Below are positions 1-5,241 of a DNA stretch of 8,024 bases, in pieces. The stretch is from Deltaproteobacteria bacterium (GTDB taxonomy: Bacteria; Desulfobacterota; Desulfobulbia; Desulfobulbales; Desulfobulbaceae). The position numbers were made by a program, and so were the translations under genes. Each line of letters begins with the position of its first letter. Within the stretch, counting starts at the first letter, position 1. Below the pieces are notes generated by a model. It did not search any database, had not been told where the DNA came from, and was given only the letters and a program-made list of their open reading frames with translations. Where the stretch lies: assembly GCA_013151365.1 (NCBI GenBank), contig JAADIK010000045.1:1-8024 (forward strand), written 5' to 3'.

Positions 1-906
1 CTCGCAATCCACCGAGTTGTGGCCGCCGGCCATGGCGGTAAAGCCGCTGAAGGTGCAAGCATCCCATGAACGGACCCGCTCGCCGCCGGCCTCGTTCAGG
101 GGCAGATCCGTAATATTGAAACAGGTGCAGGTGGGGCAGATAAAGGCGCAACCGCCGCAGTCCTGGCAGCGGCTTGAAAGGTCGCGGATGATCGACTCCG
201 GCACCTTGTCCTCGGCCAGGAGTTTGCTTGCCAGGTCCACATGCACCAGTTGCTTGAACCGGCCCCGGGCCTCCAGCTCCGCCTGAAACTGGGCCCGCTT
301 GTCCGCTTCGTTCGCCGGGCTGAAAAAGCAGGCCCAATCTTCCGTCAACCCGGTCCCCCGGGCCCGGCCGGTTTCGACGAACCAGCGGTCGCCGAGGTCG
401 GTCAACTGCAGGTCAAAGCCGGACTCCAGGAAAGGGCCGGACCGGGTCGCGTTGCAGAAACAGTTGTCAAAGGGGGTCTTGCAGGCAATGGTTATGAAAA
501 TCGCGTTGTCGCGGCGCTGCTTGTAATAGACATCGCGTTCATGTTCGTGCAGAAACACCATGTCGGTGTACATAACCGCGAACATATCGCAGGAGCGCAC
601 GCCGAAATAGACCGTGGGCCGGTTCTGCGGCAGTTGCACATGAAAGCTGTAATCCGTGGCGCCGGTCGCCGGGTCGCGGTCGATAACGTAACGGCACAGG
701 GTGTCGGTCTGGGGGAAAAAATAGGGTTTGAGAGAGGCCTGGGGCTGATGCTCCAGGTCGATCTCCGTCCGGTCCAGGTCCGTGATCAGGGTAAAGAGGG
801 TGTCGCCGTATTCGTTGCGCACCGGGGCCACCAGGCGATGGGTTTTGGCCAGCTTGCGTAACAGCGGCACGAGGTAGTCCTTGTTCATCACCAGGGTTTT
901 GTTCAT
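1..906 (-). CDS. 4Fe-4S electron-transfer subunit next to formate dehydrogenase (sulfhydrogenase beta/AsrA-like), 3' end outside window
   Basis: The frame is open for 302 codons from an ATG at 904-906 to the left edge, so the C-terminus is missing. The start is preceded by AAAGGGGG about 6 bases upstream; the next ATG (886-888) has no ribosome binding site. Near residues 247-262 it reads CQDCGGCAFICPTCTC, a CxxCxxCxxxCP cluster-binding motif with two extra cysteines. The sequence after it (WDACTFSGFTAMAGGHN) resembles the lead-in to the second cluster of dicluster proteins such as sulfhydrogenase subunit HydB and anaerobic sulfite reductase subunit A. The first 240 residues form a soluble domain with no membrane helix; FGVRSCDMFAV near residue 100 is typical of this family. 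It lies 52 bases after the fdhA stop on the same strand, so I infer an operon in which it carries electrons between FdhA and a flavin/NAD(P) subunit encoded further left. Family assignment is by recognition; the electron acceptor is unknown. Confidence 0.85.
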   Translation of the reverse strand, partial: MNKTLVMNKDYLVPLLRKLAKTHRLVAPVRNEYGDTLFTLITDLDRTEIDLEHQPQASLKPYFFPQTDTLCRYVIDRDPATGATDYSFHVQLPQNRPTVYFGVRSCDMFAVMYTDMVFLHEHERDVYYKQRRDNAIFITIACKTPFDNCFCNATRSGPFLESGFDLQLTDLGDRWFVETGRARGTGLTEDWACFFSPANEADKRAQFQAELEARGRFKQLVHVDLASKLLAEDKVPESIIRDLSSRCQDCGGCAFICPTCTCFNITDLPLNEAGGERVRSWDACTFSGFTAMAGGHNSVDCE

Positions 907-958
907 CGCCGGCCCCCTTTGCCGCCGGCGGCCGCGGGAAATCCGTTCGTTCTCCTCA

Positions 959-2985
959 TCATGCCACCTCCCTCTCAACCTGCACGGCGCATATCTTGAA
1001 CTCCGGAATCCGGGCTATCGGATCACTGGCGTCGCCGATCAGGACATTGACCGGCGACTCGGGAAAATGAAAATTGGCATACAGATAACCGGCCTCCACC
1101 CGGGGGGTCAGGTCGGCGTTGAAACTGCAGCTGCCGTGGCGCGACGTCAGCCGGACCGGGTCGCCGGGCCCGATCCCGAGACGCCGGCCGTCGTCCGGAT
1201 GCATCTCCACCAGCGAGCGCCCGCACTCCCTCATCAGGGAGAGGCTGCGCCTGGTCATGGAGCCGGTGTGATAGTGATGATACACCCGGCCGGTCATCAG
1301 GACAAATGGATAGTGTTCATCCACGGCTTCCGCCGGGGCCACATGTTTGGCCGGTTCAAAACGGCCGCGGCCGCGGGCAAAGGCGTATTTGTGCAGATAC
1401 TGGGTCGAGTCGTGACTCCGGTCGACGCACGGCCATTGCAACCCCCAGCCGGGGTCAAGCCGGTCATGATAGATCCCGCCGTAAATCGGCGTCAGCATGC
1501 AGATCTCCTCCATCACCTCCGCCTCCGAATCGTAGCGCATGGGATAGCCGAGCCGTTCCGAGAGCGCCATGATGATCTGACCGTCGGGCCGGGCCGCGCC
1601 CACGGGCCTGATGGCCCGGTGCATCAGCTGGACCCGCCGCTCCGAACTGGTTACTGTCCCGGACTTTTCGGCAAAGGTCGCGGCCGGGAAAACCACATCG
1701 GCCAGCTCGGCCGTCTCGCTGAGAAAGATATCCGAAACGGCGAGAAAATCCAGGCCTTTGAGCGTGGCGATGACATGGTCCTGCCGGGGATCGCTGAGGA
1801 CCGGATTTTCGCCCATGACCAGCATGGCCCTGATCTGCTCGCCGTGCGTCATGTCCAGGACCGTCAGGCCCGGCCGGTCCGACAGTTCCACGCCCCCGGC
1901 CCGGGCGAACTTTCCCAGGGCTCCGGGATCGGCTACCGGCTGGTAGCCGGGCAGGACCACGGGCAACGCCCCCATGTCTCAGGCCCCTTGAACGTTGTTC
2001 TGCCCCCGGAGCGGATCCACACCGGTGAATTCCTGCTCACGTGACCGGTCAGCATGGCAAGGTTGGCATACGAGCGTACGTTGTCGGTGCCGCAGATATG
2101 CTGGGTCACGCCCAGGCAGTAGCAGATGACCGACCGCTGCGCCCGGGCATACATCCGGGCGGCAAGACGAATGTCCTGTTCGGCCACCCCGGTGATCCCG
2201 GCCGCCTGGCCGGGGTCCACCTGCAGGAGCATATCGCGCAGGGCAAAATAATTTTCCGTGCGCATCTCGATAAACAGATCATCAATTAGGTTTTCGTCGA
2301 GGATGCAACGCATCATGGCGTTCAGCAGCGGAATATCAGTGCCCGGCCGCAGCCGGAGATGAAGATGGGCATGCCGGGCCAGCCTGGTGCGGCGCGGATC
2401 GATGACGATCAGTTTCGCGCCGCGGTCAACGGCATCGTAAATACGACGGGCGACCTGGGGATGGGCCTCGGTGGTGTTGGAGCCGGAGACGAGAATAACC
2501 TGGGCCCGGCCGATCTCGTCGATGGAATTCGTCATGGCGCCGGAGCCGAAAGTCATGGCAAGACCTGCCACGGTGGGAGCGTGTCAGAGCCGGGCGCAGT
2601 GGTCGATGTTGTTGGTCCCGAGCACCGCCCTGGTGAACTTCTGCAACAGGTAGTTTTCCTCGTTGGTGCACTTGGCCGAAGCCAGGACCCCGACCGCGTC
2701 CGGGCCATGCTTTTCCCCGCACCGCCGCAGTCCATCCGCGGTCCGGTCCAGGGCCTCGTCCCAGGTGGCCGGCACCAGGTGGCCTTTTTTGCGCACCAGC
2801 GGGCCGGTCAAACGGTCGGGGTGATGGATGAACTCATGGATATGCCAGCCCTTGACACAGAGATTGTTCTGCGACACCGGATGATGCCGGCTCGGTACCA
2901 CGCCGACAACCCGTTCATTTTCCACATGCAGATAAAGGCCGCAGCCGCAGCCGCAGTAACAGCAGATTGTCATCACATCGCGCAT
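959..2985 (-). CDS. fdhA: Selenocysteine-type formate dehydrogenase catalytic subunit; reading frame interrupted by a frameshift and a second UGA
   Basis: Molybdenum/tungsten-bis-pyranopterin formate dehydrogenase of the E. coli FdhF (FDH-H) type: interconverts formate and CO2, about 675 residues if all interruptions are read through (E. coli FdhF has 715). The N-terminus binds a 4Fe-4S cluster through C8, C11, C15 and C43, followed by K45 (K44 in E. coli). TGA at 2584-2586 lies in CARL-U-HAPTVAGL, matching E. coli CARV-U140-HGPSVAGL, so residue 134 is selenocysteine followed by H135. The catalytic arginine corresponds to R327 in GVDPLRGQNNV. The C-terminal dinucleotide-binding domain (roughly residues 560-675) ends HFPESPVNVLIG...FKICAVQVE and is about 30 residues shorter than in E. 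coli. Two lesions lie close together: one base is missing near 2032 (AGG to GAA, expected REFTGVDP), and TGA at 1979-1981 replaces the cysteine of QGACDMGALP. The start at 2985 has GGGG about 7 bases upstream. An automatic caller would report three pieces (2584-2985, 1933-2571, 959-1975). No N-terminal ferredoxin domain or Tat signal is seen, which suggests a cytoplasmic enzyme. Confidence 0.9.
1979..1981 (-). other. Second in-frame TGA in fdhA at a conserved cysteine position
   Basis: In the restored frame the sequence reads GQNNVQGA-TGA-DMGALPVVLPGYQ. E. coli FdhF has GQNNVQGACDMGALPDTYPGYQ, so the stop replaces a cysteine nine residues after the active-site arginine. It can be a TGC/TGT to TGA nonsense change, a sequence error, or a second selenocysteine. 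The hairpin that follows (GGGC-GTT-GCCC, 8 bases after TGA) lies about six bases closer than the SECIS loop at the first TGA, so it is not a convincing SECIS. Confidence 0.75.
2027..2037 (-). other. One-base frameshift inside fdhA
   Basis: Upstream, the homologous frame reads LAMLTGHVSR and ends at AGG (2032-2034). Homology then continues as EFTGVDPLRGQNNVQGA in the frame whose GAA codon is 2030-2032, so base 2032 is used by both. The natural reading is a lost G (AGGGAATTC expected, AGGAATTC present). No canonical X XXY YYZ slippery heptamer is present. A single lost G in a G-run is equally typical of mutation and of sequencing or assembly error. Confidence 0.8.
2556..2586 (-). promoter_or_regulatory. 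Selenocysteine UGA codon with bacterial SECIS hairpin in fdhA
   Basis: TGA at 2584-2586 is followed after 13 bases by the inverted repeat TGGCA-GGTCT-TGCCA (2556-2570). Numbering from the U of UGA, U17, G23 and U24 of the E. coli fdhF SECIS, the bases contacted by SelB, are all present at the same positions, and the apical GGUCU falls on the same codons (VAGL). The stem bases differ but remain paired, which is compensatory change. This supports read-through by SelB/tRNA-Sec rather than termination. The selAB/selC genes are not in the window. Confidence 0.9.
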
Positions 2986-3080
2986 AATCGGACCCCGATC
3001 TCCCCTGTTCTCCGGATTCAGGCACCTGCCGCGCAGGCAAACGACCGCGGCAGATGAGCTACTCCCAATACAATACTAAT

Positions 3081-3095
3081 GCGGGCGATGCCCGC
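3081..3095. repeat. Short perfect hairpin in the fdhA leader region
   Basis: GCGGGC and GCCCGC pair perfectly around a GAT loop. There is no T-run on either side, so it is not an intrinsic terminator. It lies about 100 bases upstream of the fdhA start; role unknown. Confidence 0.5.
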
Positions 3096-3135
3096 AACCC
3101 AAATCAGCTTCCAGCGTATCTATTTCCAGGCTGTT

Positions 3136-3205
3136 GTTGTTAGGCTGTTAGGCTGTAGGCTGTTAGGCTGTTAGGGTAGGGCTAATAGCCTTCAGCCTAA
3201 ACAAC
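3136..3205. repeat. TTAGGCTG tandem repeat followed by an inverted copy
   Basis: The octamer TTAGGCTG occurs at 3140-3147, 3148-3155 and 3163-3170, with a seven-base copy TAGGCTG at 3156-3162 and a degenerate TTAGGG at 3171-3176. It is followed by the palindrome GGCTA-A-TAGCC (3180-3190) and the inverted copy CAGCCTAA at 3193-3200. The outer arms GTTGTTAGGCTG (3136-3147) and CAGCCTAAACAAC (3193-3205) pair except for one extra base, so the tract can fold into a long hairpin with alternative registers. Confidence 0.8.
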
Positions 3206-3280
3206 CTACTGATTTACATAAATAAGACATGATCAATTTTCTTGTTTTTTATGATAGGAATTCAGCAGTAAGGTACTCAT

Positions 3281-3309
3281 ATTGTATGCGAGGTGCGGCC
3301 CGCACACAA
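3281..3309 (-). promoter_or_regulatory. Candidate sigma70 promoter with palindromic operator-like spacer, reading toward fdhA
   Basis: On the minus strand TTGTGT (3304-3309) and TACAAT (3281-3286) are separated by 17 bases. The spacer contains the palindrome GTGCGG-C-CCGCAC (3293-3305), a usual place for a repressor site. Transcription would begin near 3275 and give fdhA a leader of about 290 bases that includes the repeat tract. The -35 box is a weak match and no experimental support exists. Confidence 0.4.
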
Positions 3310-3390
3310 TAGGCAATTTAGACAATCGCTTTTTTTCGTCCCGCCCCCTCATCGCTCAAATCCGGACGCCCTTGGGGTACGGACTTTTTT

Positions 3391-4428
3391 TCAATCAGGG
3401 CGTCTTGCCGCATAGAGCCTGCCCCGCCAGGGAATCCGGCCCCGCGGATAGGAAAACTCCAGGACCTCCCGCCGGACGCCGACCCGCAGCCCCCGGCTGA
3501 GATGCAGCTCGGACCCGGTCCGTCCCTGTTGCGCCGCCTCGACGACCCGCAGGATATGTTCGTAGCGAGCCCGGCTGCCGAGGCGCCAGAGAATTTTTTC
3601 CACCAGCCGCCGCTGCAGGGCCGCCGGCTGGCGGCCGAACAGTTGCCGGTCGAGGACGATGCGGCCGGTTGCCGCCTCTTCATTGTCGTCGTCAGCGGTA
3701 ATCACCTCGTCCCAGCAGGCGTCGGTCAACGCTGCCAGCTCGGCCAGGCTGGCGGCTGTTTTCCGCAGCGACCGCCTGATGCCCGGATCGAACCGCCGTT
3801 CCAGGAACGGCAGCAGTTCATGGCGGACCCGGTTACGCAGGAAGCGGGGATCGAGATTACTGGAATCCTGCAGATAGGATATATTTTTATCTTGCAGGTA
3901 GGCGAGAATCACCTTCTTTTCCGTCTCCAGGAACGGCCGGACCAGGTCCCGGTTCCGGCGGCGCATGCCGGCAAGTCCCTTGCGGCCGCTGCCGCGAATC
4001 AGGCGCAGGAGAATCTCTTCCGCCTGGTCGTCGGCGGTATGGGCCACGGCTATGCCGGCGGCCCCGTATTGCCGGGCCACGGTCCGCAACGCCTCGTAAC
4101 GCAGCTCCCGGGCCGCATGTTCCAGGGAGAGCCCGGCGCCCGCGGCATGCTCCGCCGTTGCCACCCGGACATACTCGTAATCAAGGCCGAGGGCCGCGGC
4201 CGACTGCCTGACATACGCCCCTTCGTCCGGCGTTTCGGCCGGCCGCAGACCATGATCGACGTAAACCGCGACCAGGCCGAGATCCAGGGGCGCGCGCAGG
4301 GCCGCCAGCACATGCAGCAGGGCCGTGGAATCAGGACCGCCGGACACGCCGACCACCAGCCGTTCATGTTTTGCGAGCAGGTTATCCCTGGTCGCGATTG
4401 CCAATATATCACGTTCAAGCGCATGCAT
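3391..4428 (-). CDS. tilS: tRNA(Ile)-lysidine synthetase, short form
   Basis: TilS uses ATP and lysine to convert cytidine 34 of the CAU anticodon of tRNA(Ile2) to lysidine, which switches the tRNA to isoleucine identity and AUA decoding. The N-type ATP pyrophosphatase motif SGGPDS is at residues 29-34. The family signatures HTADDQAEEILLRLIRGSG and LQDSSNLDPRFLRNRVRHELLPFLE follow. A substrate-binding middle domain extends to about residue 320. The protein ends at 345 residues, whereas E. coli TilS has 432; the second C-terminal domain appears to be absent, as in short forms such as that of Aquifex. I chose the ATG at 4426-4428 (MHALERDIL); an in-frame TTG at 4446 would add six residues, and neither has a clear Shine-Dalgarno sequence. 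A promoter (4471-4500) lies just upstream. The gene is divergent from the Hpt gene. Confidence 0.95.
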   Translation of the reverse strand: MHALERDILAIATRDNLLAKHERLVVGVSGGPDSTALLHVLAALRAPLDLGLVAVYVDHGLRPAETPDEGAYVRQSAAALGLDYEYVRVATAEHAAGAGLSLEHAARELRYEALRTVARQYGAAGIAVAHTADDQAEEILLRLIRGSGRKGLAGMRRRNRDLVRPFLETEKKVILAYLQDKNISYLQDSSNLDPRFLRNRVRHELLPFLERRFDPGIRRSLRKTAASLAELAALTDACWDEVITADDDNEEAATGRIVLDRQLFGRQPAALQRRLVEKILWRLGSRARYEHILRVVEAAQQGRTGSELHLSRGLRVGVRREVLEFSYPRGRIPWRGRLYAARRPD

Positions 4429-4450
4429 TGCCGGTCGCCAAAACAAAAAT

Positions 4451-4480
4451 TTGAAACAGGGTCGAAAAATATAGTATAAT
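4451..4480 (+). promoter_or_regulatory. sigma70 promoter for the Hpt gene
   Basis: TTGAAA (4451-4456) and a consensus TATAAT (4475-4480) are 18 bases apart in an AT-rich island inside GC-rich DNA. Transcription would start near 4487, giving the Hpt gene a leader of about 55 bases. The -10 box shares two bases with the -10 box of the opposing tilS promoter. Confidence 0.7.
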
Positions 4481-4500
4481 TAAATAATGAATAGGATCAA
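4471..4500 (-). promoter_or_regulatory. sigma70 promoter for tilS
   Basis: On the minus strand TTGATC (4495-4500) and TACTAT (4471-4476) are 18 bases apart. Transcription would begin near 4464, about 36 bases before the chosen tilS ATG. It overlaps the plus-strand promoter, so the two can hardly be occupied by RNA polymerase at the same time. Confidence 0.6.
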
Positions 4501-4541
4501 GTTAAGACCCGACCGAAAAAAACAGGGGGCGCGCAAGACAG

Positions 4542-4874
4542 ATGCGACCGTCGGAATACCGACAAATTATTCGGGATCATCTCAAATCGGCATATCTACT
4601 GTCGGATGAAAAAATCGACGCGCTCCTGCCCGGTTTCCTCGAGACACTCCGGTCTCACCTGGAGGACCTGGAACACGTTCTGAACGGCGGCGACGTGAAG
4701 ACCATGAACCGCCGGGCCGGACACACCATAAAAGGGGCGCTGCTCAACCTCGGTCTGAAGGACCTCGCCGCTATCGCCCTGGCCATAGAAAAAAGCTGCC
4801 TGGACCGGGAAGGCCGGGCGGAGCACGCAATACTCGTCGGCAAACTGAAGGCGGAGATCGAGAAAATTATCTGA
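4542..4874 (+). CDS. Stand-alone histidine phosphotransfer (Hpt) domain protein
   Basis: This 110-residue protein is a single Hpt domain. The phospho-acceptor motif AGHTIKGALLNLGL contains H61 with K64 and G65 (HxxKG), and the rest is predicted to be amphipathic helix, fitting the four-helix bundle of HPt proteins such as ArcB-Hpt, YpdA-type or ShpA-like modules. Hpt proteins shuttle phosphoryl groups between receiver domains in multistep phosphorelays in the cytoplasm. No kinase, receiver or output gene is adjacent, so its partners are encoded elsewhere. The ATG has an AGGGGG about 12 bases upstream, a rather long spacing, so initiation may be modest. It has its own promoter (4451-4480) and converges on the gene at 4914-5132. 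The motif makes the domain call firm; the pathway is unknown. Confidence 0.85.
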   Translation: MRPSEYRQIIRDHLKSAYLLSDEKIDALLPGFLETLRSHLEDLEHVLNGGDVKTMNRRAGHTIKGALLNLGLKDLAAIALAIEKSCLDREGRAEHAILVGKLKAEIEKII

Positions 4875-4911
4875 CCGGCCCAAAAGCCAGGCCCACGGTC
4901 TCCGGCCGGTC
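4873..4911. terminator. Inverted repeat between convergent genes, possible bidirectional terminator
   Basis: GACCGGCC (4873-4880) and GGCCGGTC (4904-4911) are perfect eight-base arms around a 23-base loop, in the gap between two convergent genes; the left arm overlaps the Hpt stop codon. No T-run follows on either strand, so intrinsic termination is uncertain. Confidence 0.35.
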
Positions 4912-4913
4912 CC

Positions 4914-5132
4914 TTACCGTTTCCGGTCGTTGTCCGGCGGATCGGGCAGCTTGAAAAATTTGACGGCCATAAATATCGAGACAAGCAGCACGCAGCCGCC
5001 GACAATGCCGTCAACGGCACGTTCAAAAGGGGTGGCCATACCCGCGGCAACGCGGATATTGATGACCAGCCAGACCAGAAAAACGGCAATGATCCATCCC
5101 GCCGATATCCGTTTCTTTCTACGTGTTTTCAT
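4914..5132 (-). CDS. Small two-helix inner-membrane protein, function unknown
   Basis: This is a 72-residue protein that I do not recognise as a named family. It begins with a basic stretch (MKTRRKKRIS), then a hydrophobic helix at about residues 11-31 (GWIIAVFLVWLVINIRVAAG), a short loop (MATPFERAVD), and a second helix at about 42-60 (GIVGGCVLLVSIFMAVKFF). A charged tail (KLPDPPDNDRKR) ends it. The positive-inside rule puts both termini in the cytoplasm. The ATG at 5130-5132 has GGGAG eight bases upstream, a good ribosome binding site, which supports a real gene. It lies downstream of mpl on the same strand, separated by about 100 bases and a long hairpin, so it may be transcribed separately or by read-through. 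There is no clue to function. Confidence 0.7.
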   Translation of the reverse strand: MKTRRKKRISAGWIIAVFLVWLVINIRVAAGMATPFERAVDGIVGGCVLLVSIFMAVKFFKLPDPPDNDRKR

Positions 5133-5193
5133 GGCTTATTCTCCCGATGCAGGAGGTCCTGGAGACGACGCCTCTGCCGACACGCCGCTTAAG

Positions 5194-5241
5194 GGCCTGT
5201 AAGAAAATAACAAAAACACCCATGTTATTTCCTTACAGGCC
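5194..5241. terminator. Long inverted repeat across the mpl stop codon, probable transcription terminator
   Basis: GGCCTGTAAGAAAATAAC (5194-5211) and GTTATTTCCTTACAGGCC (5224-5241) pair over 17 of 18 positions around a 12-base loop. The mpl stop (5233-5235) lies inside the right arm. No T-run follows the stem on the minus strand; a TTTTT is in the loop. A third partial copy of the arm (CCTTTACAGG, 5240-5249) abuts it. It could be a terminator, an mRNA-stabilising 3' structure, or a dispersed palindromic repeat. Confidence 0.55.

Larger units (their letters stand above)
2986..3390. other. Intergenic region between tilS and fdhA: hairpins, repeat tract and candidate promoter, no gene
   Basis: No coding sequence is supported here. 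From right to left on the minus strand it holds a candidate sigma70 promoter (3281-3309), a TTAGGCTG repeat tract with inverted copy (3136-3205), a hairpin GCGGGC-GAT-GCCCGC (3081-3095), and two mutually exclusive hairpins just before fdhA: CCTGC/GCAGG (3025-3037) and CTGCCGC/GCGGCAG (3026-3032 with 3047-3053). The last pair could form alternative leader structures of the fdh mRNA, but I recognise no known riboswitch and found no clear sigma54 (-24/-12) site. Confidence 0.6.

Noticed and set aside
907..958. Short 19-codon frame between fdhA and the 4Fe-4S gene
   Set aside because: Too short, low complexity (G, R, A), and overlaps the ribosome binding site of the next gene; no evidence of translation.
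2020..2040. Programmed -1 ribosomal frameshift in fdhA
   Set aside because: The frame change at AGG-AAT has no slippery heptamer and I know no formate dehydrogenase that uses frameshifting.
881..2044. Long plus-strand open frame of 387 codons opposite fdhA
   Set aside because: It is the antisense of the formate dehydrogenase gene; its composition (runs of G, P, R, H) and lack of any family motif are typical of shadow frames in GC-rich DNA.
2359..3057. Plus-strand open frame of 232 codons opposite the N-terminal part of fdhA
   Set aside because: Antisense shadow with no recognisable domain.
3136..3205. CRISPR array
   Set aside because: Repeats are 8 bases, directly adjacent and without spacers.
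3361..3392. Plus-strand hairpin followed by TTTTTTT as a terminator
   Set aside because: Stem is short and interrupted, and there is no plus-strand gene upstream for it to serve.
3318..3683. Minus-strand open frame running past the end of tilS, considered as the missing TilS C-terminus
   Set aside because: The extra residues (ALIEKKSVPQGRPDLSDEG) do not look like the TilS C-terminal domain, and the frame is otherwise out of register with tilS.
3502..4479. Plus-strand open frame of 325 codons opposite tilS
   Set aside because: Antisense shadow; the minus strand carries unmistakable TilS motifs over the same bases.
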